NCBI GenBank assembly: GCA_001028815.1
Contig: LDJB01000002.1
Coordinates: forward strand, 124,001-188,000
Direction: 5' to 3'
DNA length: 64,000 bases
DNA from: Peptococcaceae bacterium 1109
Lineage (GTDB): Bacteria > Bacillota > Limnochordia > Darwinibacteriales > Darwinibacteriaceae
In this document: positions 43,179 through 51,986 of the stretch, piece by piece
Numbering within the stretch: position 1 is the stretch's first letter
How the letters are laid out: every line of letters starts with the position of its first letter
The notes under the pieces: generated by a model
What the model was told of the DNA's origin: nothing
What the model saw: the letters and a program-made list of their open reading frames with translations, nothing else
Database searches by the model: none
Made by a program: the position numbers and the translations under genes

Positions 43179-44540
43179 ATGCGCAATCGGATGATCCTCT
43201 GGCTCTCACTCATTCTGGTAGCGGTGCTCATCGCGGCACCTGTGGCTAGCGCCGCAAAGCTACGGATTGTGAGCAGCATTTCCGGTGGCAAAGACCCTGA
43301 AGAAGTGGAACTCTTTGCTAAGGAAGTAAGTGAACACATTGGGATAGAAGTGGAGTGGATTCGCCCCTCCGGCGATGACTTCCTCCAAACCGCCCTGCGG
43401 GCCGGTGAGCGCTTTGACTTGATTTACCTCAACACACCCTTTATGGATGTACTAGTGGCAGAAGGCGCCCTCACGCCTCTCACCGACTTCATCAAGAACT
43501 CGCCCATCCTGTCGGATCCAGATGTGATCCCACCAGAAGAATGGGAGATGCTCCGCTATCCTGATGGAGAGATCTATTCGGTGTTTAATAAGTACGAAGG
43601 CGGCACCATGCCCATCGTACGGGCTGACTGGCTTGAAAAACTGGGCTTGGATATCCCCGAAACCTTAGACGACTTCTACAATGTCCTAAAGGCTTTCGTG
43701 GAACAAGACCCCGATGGCAACGGCATTGACGATACCTACGGCCTAAGCACCGCGGGCCTTTACGACATCCAGCCCTTTATGGGTGCCTTTGGTGTCAAAC
43801 AAAGGTACGTCATCGATGAAGATGGCCGCCGCACCATTCCCTATGCTAGCGATGCAGCCATCCCCGGCTTCGAATGGCTGAAACGTCTCTACGATGAAGG
43901 TATCCTCGATCCCAACTTCGTCACCAACACTACCGCAGATATGCGCAACCTCTTCCTCGCGGATAAGCTTGGGATGAACACATACTGGGATATGTGGGTA
44001 GGCCTCTACAACAACACCCGCTTGAACGAGGATCCCAACACTGAGTTTAGGGCAATGGGTATTGCTGGGCCTGTGGGGCCAAATGGGGAACGCATCCTCC
44101 GCCGGGGCGACCCCAGTATCTGGGCTATCCCCATCAATGCCCAGAACCCTGAGGGAGCTAAGAAGTTCCTCGAGTTTTGGCATACAGAAGCAGGCATCCG
44201 CATGGGCTCCATCGGTGTCAAGGGCCACGACTACATCGAACATCCTGATGGCACACTGGAGCTCACCGAGGTGGGCAAACTGCATAACATGGACCACGGT
44301 GTACCTCGCTGGTACAACAAGAACGTGATCAACCCCTTCGGCGACCTTCCTGGCGTGAAGGACGCGGAGGCCATCATTAACCAGTACGCCACTCTGGAAA
44401 TCTCCACCGCTGATTGGCCCAGGGCAGAACCGATTGTGAACGAATATGCCTTTATGGCTATCACGGGCAAGATGCCTGTGGCTGATGCAGTGCGCCAGAT
44501 GCGCAAAGAACTGCTTGATGCCGGGCTGATCGACTACTAA
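43179..44540 (+). CDS. Sugar ABC transporter substrate-binding protein (YtcQ/LipO type)
   Basis: 453 residues exported by a signal peptide (RNRMILWLSLILVAVLIAAP, cut after VASA). The WLEKLGLDIPETLDDFYNVLKAF and DPDGNGIDDTYGLS segments mark the group of large binding proteins for plant oligosaccharides such as LipO/YtcQ. GGGAGG stands before the ATG at 43179. Downstream of the ROK gene and upstream of two permeases after a strong hairpin. The ligand is unknown. Confidence 0.9.
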   Translation: MRNRMILWLSLILVAVLIAAPVASAAKLRIVSSISGGKDPEEVELFAKEVSEHIGIEVEWIRPSGDDFLQTALRAGERFDLIYLNTPFMDVLVAEGALTPLTDFIKNSPILSDPDVIPPEEWEMLRYPDGEIYSVFNKYEGGTMPIVRADWLEKLGLDIPETLDDFYNVLKAFVEQDPDGNGIDDTYGLSTAGLYDIQPFMGAFGVKQRYVIDEDGRRTIPYASDAAIPGFEWLKRLYDEGILDPNFVTNTTADMRNLFLADKLGMNTYWDMWVGLYNNTRLNEDPNTEFRAMGIAGPVGPNGERILRRGDPSIWAIPINAQNPEGAKKFLEFWHTEAGIRMGSIGVKGHDYIEHPDGTLELTEVGKLHNMDHGVPRWYNKNVINPFGDLPGVKDAEAIINQYATLEISTADWPRAEPIVNEYAFMAITGKMPVADAVRQMRKELLDAGLIDY

Positions 44541-44550
44541 AGCGTCTCCC

Positions 44551-44585
44551 AGGTGCGGCCCCCAAAACCTTTTGGGGGCGCACCT
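44551..44585 (+). terminator. Intergenic hairpin between binding protein and permease genes
   Basis: AGGTGCG-G-CCCCCAAAA pairs with TTTTGGGGG-CGCACCT around a CC loop (one bulged G). There is no T-run, so transcript stabilisation or partial termination is likelier than complete stop. Confidence 0.65.
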
Positions 44586-44617
44586 CTCCCCATGGACCTT
44601 TGAGAGGAGGTTGCGGC

Positions 44618-45505
44618 ATGGGCAAACTGCGGCTCCGCAAATACGCCCAGCTTTACTTGATGGTGCTCCCCACAATCGCCTACTTCTTGATCTTTTCCAT
44701 CTATCCCATCATCCAAGGCGTGATTACCAGCACACAAAAGCCAAGGCTGTTGGGGGGCGGAGAGTATGTGGGGTTAGCTAACTACCGCGATGTACTTCAG
44801 GACCGGACGTTTTGGCAAGCACTCACTAACACCCTTGTCCTGAGCGGCGGCATGATCGCCTTAGGAGTGATTATCCCCTTTATTGTGGCCATCGCCCTGC
44901 ACGAAGTACCCTTTGCACCCTTGCGCAAGCTGACCCAAACCATTATCTACACGCCCCACCTCTTCTCATGGGTGGTTGTGGGAGGCATCTGGATTCAAGT
45001 GCTCTCTCCCACTAGAGGGTTGGTAAACGAAGTGATTAAGCTCTTTGGTGCCCAGCCCATTCATTTCCTCGCGGATACAGGGTGGATCAGGCCCACGCTC
45101 ATCCTGCTTAACTCGTGGAAGGGTACTGGGTACAATGCGGTAATCTACTATGCCGCCTTAAGCTCATTGGATCCCCAAATCTACGAAGCGGCAACAGTGG
45201 ATGGCGCCAGCCGCTGGCAGAAGATCACCAAGCTCACCGTACCCCTTCTCCTGCCTACTGTGGGAGTAGTATTCATGCTCTCTGCGGTGGGGGCACTGCG
45301 CATCTTTGATCAGGTGTTTATTCTCCGCAATGCCGCCACTACCCGCACCATCAATGTGCTCATGACATACGTCTATGACCTGGGCATGGTCCAGTTTAGG
45401 CTGGGAATGTCCACAGCAGCTTCGTTCTTAGTCACTCTGGTCGGTTTGTTCACCGTGGGCTTCTTGCGTAAGGCCATGCGGGTGGACCAAACGGACTTAG
45501 CGTAA
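44618..45505 (+). CDS. CUT1 ABC transporter permease (LplB type)
   Basis: 295 residues and six helices. The EAA loop reads YEAATVDGASRWQKITKLTVPLL near residues 188-210. The ATG at 44618 follows AGAGGAGG; the frame opens at a TTG (44600) upstream. It belongs to the LplB/YtcP-type pair that serves LipO-like binding proteins. Followed by its partner after 12 bases. No ATPase gene here. Confidence 0.9.
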   Translation: MGKLRLRKYAQLYLMVLPTIAYFLIFSIYPIIQGVITSTQKPRLLGGGEYVGLANYRDVLQDRTFWQALTNTLVLSGGMIALGVIIPFIVAIALHEVPFAPLRKLTQTIIYTPHLFSWVVVGGIWIQVLSPTRGLVNEVIKLFGAQPIHFLADTGWIRPTLILLNSWKGTGYNAVIYYAALSSLDPQIYEAATVDGASRWQKITKLTVPLLLPTVGVVFMLSAVGALRIFDQVFILRNAATTRTINVLMTYVYDLGMVQFRLGMSTAASFLVTLVGLFTVGFLRKAMRVDQTDLA

Positions 45506-45517
45506 GGAGGGGCCAAT

Positions 45518-46366
45518 ATGCGCACTAGGCTCACGATCGCGGATTGGATCTTATCCCTTATTATGGTGTGCCTGATTCTGGTCACCGTGGTGCCGCTCCT
45601 GAATGCCTTAGCCCTATCCTTTTCCAGCAACCTTGCGGCAGTTGAGCCAGGAATCCACCTCTGGCCCAAGGAGTTCAGTATAGTCGGGTACCAGACTGCC
45701 TGGCGCAAGCTGCAGTTTTGGCGCCCCTTCATGAACAGCGTCTATGTAACTGCGGTGGGTTCCTTCCTGCACATGGCCGCAAGCTCTATGGCAGCCTACG
45801 CTTTGCTGCAGCGGGACTTTCCCCTCCGCAAGCCCGTTATCTGGTTGATGCTCCTGTCCATGACGGTGCCAGGAGAGGCAATTATGGTGCCCTTGTACAT
45901 TGTCAACCGGGAGCTGGGCCTCTTAAACACCTACACTTCCCTGATTATTGCGGGGATGGTGTCGGGCTTTACCATTTTGCTGCTGTTTAACTACTTCCGC
46001 AGTGTGCCCCTTTCCCTGATGGAGGCAGCTCGCTTGGATGGTGCGGGCGATTTCACCATCTTTACCCGGGTCTTCCTCCCTGTGAGCAAGCCTGGCCTTG
46101 CCGCAGTGGGCCTCTTTCAGGTCGTAGGGCGTTGGAACCAATTCCGGGAACCTCTGCTCTACATTACAAACAAAGCCAAGAGCACGATCCAAATCGCCCT
46201 GCGGGAGGTGTCTATGCTCAGCGATGCCACCAGCGGCACTGATGTGGTGCTTGCCAACACCCGCATGGCCGCTGTAGTGATCGGCGTGAGCGTCCTCGTT
46301 TTGGTGTTCCCGTTCGTTCAGAAGCACTTTATCCAAGGGATTGTCTTGGGGGCCACCAAGGAATAA
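45518..46366 (+). CDS. CUT1 ABC transporter permease (LplC/YtcP type)
   Basis: 282 residues with six membrane helices and the EAA loop MEAARLDGAGDFTIFTRVFLPVS near residues 168-190. GGAGGGG precedes the ATG. It is the last gene of the ROK-controlled importer and ends at a strong terminator shared with the convergent Gfo/Idh gene. Confidence 0.9.
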   Translation: MRTRLTIADWILSLIMVCLILVTVVPLLNALALSFSSNLAAVEPGIHLWPKEFSIVGYQTAWRKLQFWRPFMNSVYVTAVGSFLHMAASSMAAYALLQRDFPLRKPVIWLMLLSMTVPGEAIMVPLYIVNRELGLLNTYTSLIIAGMVSGFTILLLFNYFRSVPLSLMEAARLDGAGDFTIFTRVFLPVSKPGLAAVGLFQVVGRWNQFREPLLYITNKAKSTIQIALREVSMLSDATSGTDVVLANTRMAAVVIGVSVLVLVFPFVQKHFIQGIVLGATKE

Positions 46367-46384
46367 CGAGCATACCGAAAAAGC

Positions 46385-46418
46385 AGCCAGCCGGGCCTAA
46401 GAGGCTCGGCTGGCTTTG
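46385..46418. terminator. Bidirectional terminator, 14-bp stem
   Basis: AGCCAGCCGGGCCT (46385-46398) pairs with AGGCTCGGCTGGCT (46402-46415) around a three-base loop, followed by TTGTG. It separates the convergent importer operon and the UroD-fold cluster. Confidence 0.85.
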
Positions 46419-46439
46419 TGTTGCCACTCTTTACACCTG

Positions 46440-47492
46440 CTATGCAAAGGAAATCTCCTGATGCTGTTCTGCTGAGTCGTAGATAGCCTGCATAATCTTG
46501 GCAGTGATAATCACCGTGTCGATATGGGAAGGCAGTTTTTCTCCTGTTTCGATGCAGTTGATAAAGGCATCGATCTCGTTCTGGAACATGTCTTCCATCG
46601 TGAAGTCCGGCTTGTACTGGACTAATGCACCGTTTTCTGCGGTGTAGACTGTGAAATCCTTGCCGTACTGCAGGCGGATGCCCGCTTTGTCACCCATGAA
46701 GTCGATGAACATTTCCTCTTCACCGATGTTCTGAGCCCAGGCTCCGTTGAGGGTGATCACAGGCCCATCGGTGCGGATCATGCCCGTGACCGAATCCTCC
46801 ACATCGTAAACCCCATCGTACTTCGGCGGCCCTGCCCACATGTTTTTATATGCATAGGCCTTCATGTCTTTCCCCAGCTTGCAGAAGATTTCCCCTGTAA
46901 CTGTCCGGGGCGTAGGATCGCCGCAGCAGTACATCACGATGTCCAGGAAGTGCACACCCCAGTCGATAAGGGCGCCGCCCCCTGCAACGGCCTTGGTGGT
47001 GAAATCCCCGCCCAGCCCAGGGATGGAGCGGTGGGAACGGAAGCTCACGTAAACGTGGAAGATTTCCCCGAGCTTGCCGTCGTCGATGTACTGTTTAATC
47101 AGGTTCACAGCTGTGTTGAAGCGGTTGACCACTCCGATGTTCAGCACTTTGCCGCTCTCATGCTGAGCAGCCTGCATCTCCAGGGCTTCTTCATACGTCC
47201 GGGCCGCGGGCTTCTCGCAGAGGACGTGCTTGCCTGCTTTGAGGCAGTCGATGGTGATGGGTGCGTGGACGTTGTTGGGAGTACAGACAGAAACCGCTTC
47301 CACTTCTGGGTCCTCAAGGATTTCTCTGTAATCGGTGATTGCGATCCCGCAGCCGTACTTCTCTACCGCCGCTTGTGCCCTTTCGGGGATGATGTCGCAG
47401 AAGTACTTGATTTCTGCTTTCTCGTTCTTCATATAAGCTGGGATATGAGCTGCGTTAGCAATAGTCCCGCAGCCAATGATTGCCACTTTCAT
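46440..47492 (-). CDS. Gfo/Idh/MocA-family oxidoreductase
   Basis: 350 residues. VAIIGCGTIANAAHIPAY binds NAD(P), VCTPNNVHAPI and VLCEKPAARTYEEA (EKP motif with the catalytic lysine near residue 95) follow, and GGGALIDWGVHFLDIVMYCCGDP near 170-192 is the second-domain signature. Members oxidise or reduce sugars or cyclitols. AAAGGGAGG precedes the ATG at 47492. It is the last gene of the UroD-fold sugar cluster, which suggests sugar interconversion with the epimerase at 51987. Confidence 0.9.
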   Translation of the reverse strand: MKVAIIGCGTIANAAHIPAYMKNEKAEIKYFCDIIPERAQAAVEKYGCGIAITDYREILEDPEVEAVSVCTPNNVHAPITIDCLKAGKHVLCEKPAARTYEEALEMQAAQHESGKVLNIGVVNRFNTAVNLIKQYIDDGKLGEIFHVYVSFRSHRSIPGLGGDFTTKAVAGGGALIDWGVHFLDIVMYCCGDPTPRTVTGEIFCKLGKDMKAYAYKNMWAGPPKYDGVYDVEDSVTGMIRTDGPVITLNGAWAQNIGEEEMFIDFMGDKAGIRLQYGKDFTVYTAENGALVQYKPDFTMEDMFQNEIDAFINCIETGEKLPSHIDTVIITAKIMQAIYDSAEQHQEISFA

Positions 47493-47539
47493 TGATCTTG
47501 CCTCCCTTTCAGAGTGTGTTCGTCTCTACCCTTATCCCG

Positions 47540-48790
47540 CTAACGCCACAGGCCGCTTGTTGCTAGTTCCTTCGCGATGGTGGTCCAGATGGTGAACCTC
47601 TCGGGATGGTTATCGCAGGTGTGGGTGTCCTTCAAAACGATATCCATTGTACATCCCCTAGAGGCGATTATCGCATCTCTAATGTACTGGCGGATGTAAT
47701 CTGGATCAAAATCCCCCACAATTGTCCCAGGATGGGGCTTCCAAGAGAGGATAAACCGCCCTTGGATCTGTTCCGCGCACTTGGGGACATCGGCCCAAGG
47801 AGAGACAGAAATCCGCCGCAAGTTGGGGATGGTCATCACTGTCTCCAGCTTCCTGGTGAGGTCCTCACAGCAGCCATACCCAGTGAGGCCGAACTGTTCC
47901 AAGAGCTTAAGCTCGTAGGGGAAGACAAACTCTTTAAACATAGCAGGAGAAATGTGGGTCATGTCCTGAGCCTCTGCAGAGCCCCACATATCGATGGTGC
48001 GCACCCGCTCCGGGTTGAAATCTGCCTGGGGCAAATCGTTTGTGTAGGTTGGGCCGGAGCAGGAAAAGCCCACATCCCCTGCAAGGTGGTAGTAATCCTC
48101 ATTGTTCGGGCTGAGAAGGTTCAAGGCAGCGTATTGATCAATGATTGACTGGTGGCCTTCTTGGAGAATACGCATGGTCGCGTGGACCATATCTGGGTGA
48201 TCGTACATGTCCAGCATTACCTGGTCCAAGCCCCTCAGCTTGCAGTACTGGTTCATGAGATGAAACTCGATATTGTTCACGCCGTAGGTTACCACATTCA
48301 GAATACCATCAAACAGCTCGTGAGCCAGGGCTTCCCTGCGGCGGGTCTCTTCCTCATCGTGTTCCACCTTGGGCGGCACCAGCTTTTCCAGATCGTCGTA
48401 GTTTATGAGCACCGGGTCGAACCCCCACGCCCCCGTGGTAGAGCTGGGCCTAAACTTAGGCTCCAAACCCCAGCTGGTGTGGTTGATAGCTTTATACACC
48501 ACCCACACCTTCTCGATCACCCGGTCATCGTTGAAGTGCTCGTACATGTAGATCCGGGTACGGAGGTTGTACTCAATGCGCCGGGCTTCCTCATCACTGC
48601 ACTCCAGGGTATCCTGGGGCAGAAGCTCGCGCCACGACCCTTCCGCGGACACATACACCATGGGCCTCTCTGACTGCAGGCTGTTGTGCTTCTTCCACAG
48701 CCGCCGCCGCTCTGCCATGATGGGCAGTTCAGCGATTTCCGCAACTCGTTTCGCCAATTCCCTGATGATTTGCTTGTCCTTTGCGTTCAT
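47540..48790 (-). CDS. UroD-fold protein (uroporphyrinogen decarboxylase/MtaA superfamily), second type
   Basis: 416 residues with the UroD/MtaA barrel pattern (MYDHPDMVHATMRILQEGHQ near residues 195-213, SPAMFKEFVFPYELKLLEQFG near 281-301). It carries the motif GYGCCEDL near residues 304-311 and DTHTCDNHPERF near 388-399, instead of the H-x-C...C pattern of the first family member in the cluster (52945). The two cysteines and C392 could form a different metal site. It is not a heme enzyme by context: no other heme genes are near, and the long N-terminal region is unlike UroD. It follows the importer permease and precedes the Gfo/Idh gene. Function unknown. Confidence 0.8.
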   Translation of the reverse strand: MNAKDKQIIRELAKRVAEIAELPIMAERRRLWKKHNSLQSERPMVYVSAEGSWRELLPQDTLECSDEEARRIEYNLRTRIYMYEHFNDDRVIEKVWVVYKAINHTSWGLEPKFRPSSTTGAWGFDPVLINYDDLEKLVPPKVEHDEEETRRREALAHELFDGILNVVTYGVNNIEFHLMNQYCKLRGLDQVMLDMYDHPDMVHATMRILQEGHQSIIDQYAALNLLSPNNEDYYHLAGDVGFSCSGPTYTNDLPQADFNPERVRTIDMWGSAEAQDMTHISPAMFKEFVFPYELKLLEQFGLTGYGCCEDLTRKLETVMTIPNLRRISVSPWADVPKCAEQIQGRFILSWKPHPGTIVGDFDPDYIRQYIRDAIIASRGCTMDIVLKDTHTCDNHPERFTIWTTIAKELATSGLWR

Positions 48791-48813
48791 CTACGCTGCT
48801 CCTCTGCTGTAGT

Positions 48814-49683
48814 TTATCCCTTGATACCGGTTAAAGCGATTCCTCGGATAAAGGTCTTCTGTGTTGCAAAGAAGAGAGTAATAATCGGTATGGTCATCAG
48901 TGTGGAGGCTGCCATGAGCAGCGCCCACTCTGCGCCGTACTGCCGCTGGAACTGCTGAAGGCCTAGGGCCAGCGGGAACTTGGAGTTGGTATTGATGTAA
49001 ATCAGGGGCATGAGAAACTCATTCCAGTTCCCGATGAATGTCAAGAGCGCGGTTGTTGCCAAGGCCGGCTTGGTCAAAGGCAGCATGATCTGCCAATAAA
49101 TACGCAGTTCAGAACAGCCATCGATCCGGGCCGCATCCTGCAAGTCCATGGGTAAAGACATCAAGAATTGCCGGATCAGGAAGATGTAGAATGCTCCCCC
49201 GAACAGAGTGGGAACCACCAGGGGTTTGTAGGTATCAATCCAGCCCAAGTTCTTAAACACTACAAACAGCGGCACCATGGTCACTTGATACGGAAGCATC
49301 ATTGTGGAAACCAAGATCATGAACACAATATCTCTACCGGGCCACTTTACCCTAGAAAAGCCGTAAGCCACAAAGGACGATGACAAAGTGGTAAAGATGG
49401 TGGCAGGCACCGCGATGGTCAAGGTGTTCTTCAAGTACGTGAAAAACGGGATGTACTGCACAGCTTCAACGTAGTTGGACCACATGGGCGGCCGAGGGAT
49501 CCACACCACTGGGACCCTAAAGAGCAGGTTTTCTGGCTTAAGGCTGGTGCTGATCAGCCAGAAGAAGGGTACAGCCACCGCGAAACCGAGGAGGGCTCTG
49601 AGGAGCGTTACAAACACTACTAGAGCGGTTTCTTGCACCTTCTTGCTGCGCCATCCTTTCGAGCGCTGAGTACTAAGAGTCAT
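48814..49683 (-). CDS. CUT1 carbohydrate ABC transporter permease (MalG type)
   Basis: 289 residues; six helices and EAA loop QDAARIDGCSELRIYWQIMLPLTKP near residues 180-204. It overlaps the upstream permease stop by 11 bases, so the two are coupled. The following gene, the UroD-fold protein at 48790, begins 23 bases after its stop. Sugar unknown. Confidence 0.9.
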   Translation of the reverse strand: MTLSTQRSKGWRSKKVQETALVVFVTLLRALLGFAVAVPFFWLISTSLKPENLLFRVPVVWIPRPPMWSNYVEAVQYIPFFTYLKNTLTIAVPATIFTTLSSSFVAYGFSRVKWPGRDIVFMILVSTMMLPYQVTMVPLFVVFKNLGWIDTYKPLVVPTLFGGAFYIFLIRQFLMSLPMDLQDAARIDGCSELRIYWQIMLPLTKPALATTALLTFIGNWNEFLMPLIYINTNSKFPLALGLQQFQRQYGAEWALLMAASTLMTIPIITLFFATQKTFIRGIALTGIKG

Positions 49684-50578
49684 AATGCACCCACCTTCCT
49701 GAGCTGCGGAATAACAGCAGGGTAAAGACTAGGATAACGATGAACAACAACCACGCCATCGCCGCGGCATACCCCATGCGCAGGTAAGAAAAGGCGTTCT
49801 GGTACAGGTAAATGGCGTAAAACAGCGTTGAGCCTAAAGGACCGCCTGGCGGGACGTTAGAGCCTGCCCCCCGGCTGATCACGAAGGCTTGGGTAAAATA
49901 CTGGAAGGTGGAGATCATGCCCATAATCAGGTTAAAGAAAATGGTGGGTGTCAAGATGGGCAGAGTAATGTGGCGAAGCTTTCGCCACCAGCCCGCCCCG
50001 TCCAGTTCAGCGGACTCGTATAAAGCCTCTGGCACGTTTTGCAGGCCCGCGAGGAAGATGATCATAGTTCCCCCCGTGGCCCACGCTCCCATCAAGATGA
50101 GCCCCGGTTTACTCCATGTGGGATCAGTAAACCACCCTGGCCCGCTAAAGCCCATGGATTTGAGCAAGGTGTTCACGATTCCGTACTGGGGGTTAAGGAC
50201 CCACATCCAAAGGACCGAAGCGGCCACCGTAGGAACGACTGACGGTAGATAGAAAAGAGTGCGGAAAAACGTAGTGAGCTTGCCTTTTTCATTGAGCAGT
50301 ACCGCCATAACTAGGGCCACAAACAGCCAGATAGGCAACCCCACAATCACCATATACATGGTATTGCTGATGGCCGTCTTGAACTGGGGGTCCATTTGCA
50401 GGAGGCGGATGTAGTTTTTCCAGCCGATGTACTGCGGTTCATTGACTAGATTGTAGTTGGTCAAGCTGTAATAAGCGGACATGATCATAGGGTATAAAGT
50501 AAAGCCTAAAAAGCCGATTATCCACGGACCGATAAAAAACAGCCCCACCGCCAACTTCCTCAGTGTGCTGCGGCGCAT
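49673..50578 (-). CDS. CUT1 sugar ABC transporter permease (MalF type)
   Basis: 301 residues. The start MRRSTLRKLAVGLFFIGPWIIG leads to the first helix, and the EAA loop is YESAELDGAGWWRKLRHITLPIL near residue 195-217. The ATG at 50578 is favoured over 50584 because GGGGAGGG is then six bases away. Its C-terminus GRWVHYDS is nearly the same as that of the permease at the left end of the window, suggesting related importers. A hairpin separates it from the binding-protein gene. Confidence 0.9.
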   Translation of the reverse strand: MRRSTLRKLAVGLFFIGPWIIGFLGFTLYPMIMSAYYSLTNYNLVNEPQYIGWKNYIRLLQMDPQFKTAISNTMYMVIVGLPIWLFVALVMAVLLNEKGKLTTFFRTLFYLPSVVPTVAASVLWMWVLNPQYGIVNTLLKSMGFSGPGWFTDPTWSKPGLILMGAWATGGTMIIFLAGLQNVPEALYESAELDGAGWWRKLRHITLPILTPTIFFNLIMGMISTFQYFTQAFVISRGAGSNVPPGGPLGSTLFYAIYLYQNAFSYLRMGYAAAMAWLLFIVILVFTLLLFRSSGRWVHYDS

Positions 50579-50597
50579 ATGCATCCCTCCCCTAAAG

Positions 50598-50625
50598 GGG
50601 AGAAGGGGAGTTTTCCCCTTCTCCC
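50598..50625 (-). terminator. Intergenic hairpin between binding protein and permease genes
   Basis: Eleven-base stem GGGAGAAGGGG (50598-50608) with CCCCTTCTCCC (50615-50625), loop of six. No T-run on the minus strand beyond the loop. Third example of a hairpin at this position in the window. Confidence 0.6.
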
Positions 50626-50634
50626 TGTGTTTCT

Positions 50635-51900
50635 TTAGAATGCCATCATCTCATACTCGAACTGCACGAGCTGCTGAGCTTGATTGAGGGCTTCTTCAGG
50701 TGTCAGCTGTCCGTAGAGTGCTTGTTCAGCGAATTGGCCGAGAGTGTCGAGGAAGAACTGGTCAATTGTTGTGAGCGGGCCGCTGGAAGATGCATTGGGG
50801 CTCTCCAAAGCGTGCAGGCCGAAAGCGAGAACAGGCATCTCATCTACGAGCTTCTCTGCTACAGAGCGGCGAGGAGGCATGTTGGTCAAGAGCCTTGCCA
50901 TTGCTTCGCTGCCCTTCGGTCCAGAGATGTACTCGATAAAGCGCCATGCAGCTTCAGGGTTCTTCGCACCGGTGGGGATGCAGAACATGCTGCCGCCAAC
51001 ACTTGTCCAGCCCTCGATACCGCCTTCAGGGGCTGGGAAGGCCATGATACCGTATTCGATTGGGCCGTAGCGAAGGTTAAAGGACTCGATCCACTCACCG
51101 AAGCCAGCCATTGCCACCTGTCCGGCAAAGAGCGGGTTCTGCGGGCTCCAGTAGTTGCCCAATCCGGAAACGAACTCTTGCACAACCTGCATTCCGCCGT
51201 AGCGGTTTACATAGTCTACCATCCAGGTGAGAGCCTTGACAATCTCAGGAGAATTGATGGTGAATACATCGTTTTCTTCGTCAAAGAACTTCCCGCCAAA
51301 GACATGTCCCCAGACCCACAAGCCAGAACCGGCTGCGTCATAGCCTAAGCGGACGATGTTGCCGTTTTCATCCCGCTTGGTCAGAAGGTCTGCTGCGTGG
51401 ACCAACTCTTCAATGGTGCGAGGAGGATTCTCTGGGTCAAGCCCAACTTCCCGGAACGCCTCTTTGTTGTACACGATGAAAGAGGTGTTGGTGGTTGCAG
51501 GAATGCCGTAGAGGCTCCCTTTGTACAGGGACTGACGATAGTTTGCTGGGTAGAAATCATCGGGATCATAGAGCTCAGACTTGGCTGCGAACTCATCCAG
51601 GTTCATAAGCGCTCCCCGCTCAGCCAAACCAGGGATCTGAGTTTCCCATACTGCAGACACTACATCAGGAGGTGTGCCAGCTGCAATTGCAGTGAGCAAT
51701 TTGTCGTAGGAGCCAAAAATGGTGGATGTTTCCACAATGATATCTGGATTTTCTTTCATGAACTCGTCGATCACGTATTTTTGGATATCATCGAGTTCTT
51801 CGCCGCCCCAACCAGTCCAGTATTCAATCTTCACCGGCTCTGCAAAAGCAACTGCTGAAACCAGCAAGACCAGCAGCATTGCTAATACTGTGCGCTTCAT
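50635..51900 (-). CDS. Sugar ABC transporter substrate-binding protein
   Basis: 421 residues, signal peptide MKRTVLAMLLVLLVSAVAFA then EPVKIEYWTGWGG, the family-1 start. GTPPDVVSAVWETQIPGLAERGALMNLDEF and the C-terminal ALNQAQQLVQFEYEMMAF fit sugar-binding proteins. AAGGAG precedes the ATG. It belongs to the UroD-fold cluster, between the sugar epimerase and the permeases. Ligand unknown. Confidence 0.9.
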   Translation of the reverse strand: MKRTVLAMLLVLLVSAVAFAEPVKIEYWTGWGGEELDDIQKYVIDEFMKENPDIIVETSTIFGSYDKLLTAIAAGTPPDVVSAVWETQIPGLAERGALMNLDEFAAKSELYDPDDFYPANYRQSLYKGSLYGIPATTNTSFIVYNKEAFREVGLDPENPPRTIEELVHAADLLTKRDENGNIVRLGYDAAGSGLWVWGHVFGGKFFDEENDVFTINSPEIVKALTWMVDYVNRYGGMQVVQEFVSGLGNYWSPQNPLFAGQVAMAGFGEWIESFNLRYGPIEYGIMAFPAPEGGIEGWTSVGGSMFCIPTGAKNPEAAWRFIEYISGPKGSEAMARLLTNMPPRRSVAEKLVDEMPVLAFGLHALESPNASSSGPLTTIDQFFLDTLGQFAEQALYGQLTPEEALNQAQQLVQFEYEMMAF

Positions 51901-51986
51901 TCACTCTCAACTCCTTAGTCTAGATAGTTTTGCCAAGCCACTTCCACTCCTAGCGTGTTCTTCTCGCCACCACCTCCAACCTTGTC

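Noticed and set aside
43743-44675. 310-codon open frame on the minus strand opposite a sugar-binding protein gene
   Set aside because: It is the antisense of a well-supported gene with signal peptide and ribosome site; the product has no recognisable domain and no ribosome site.
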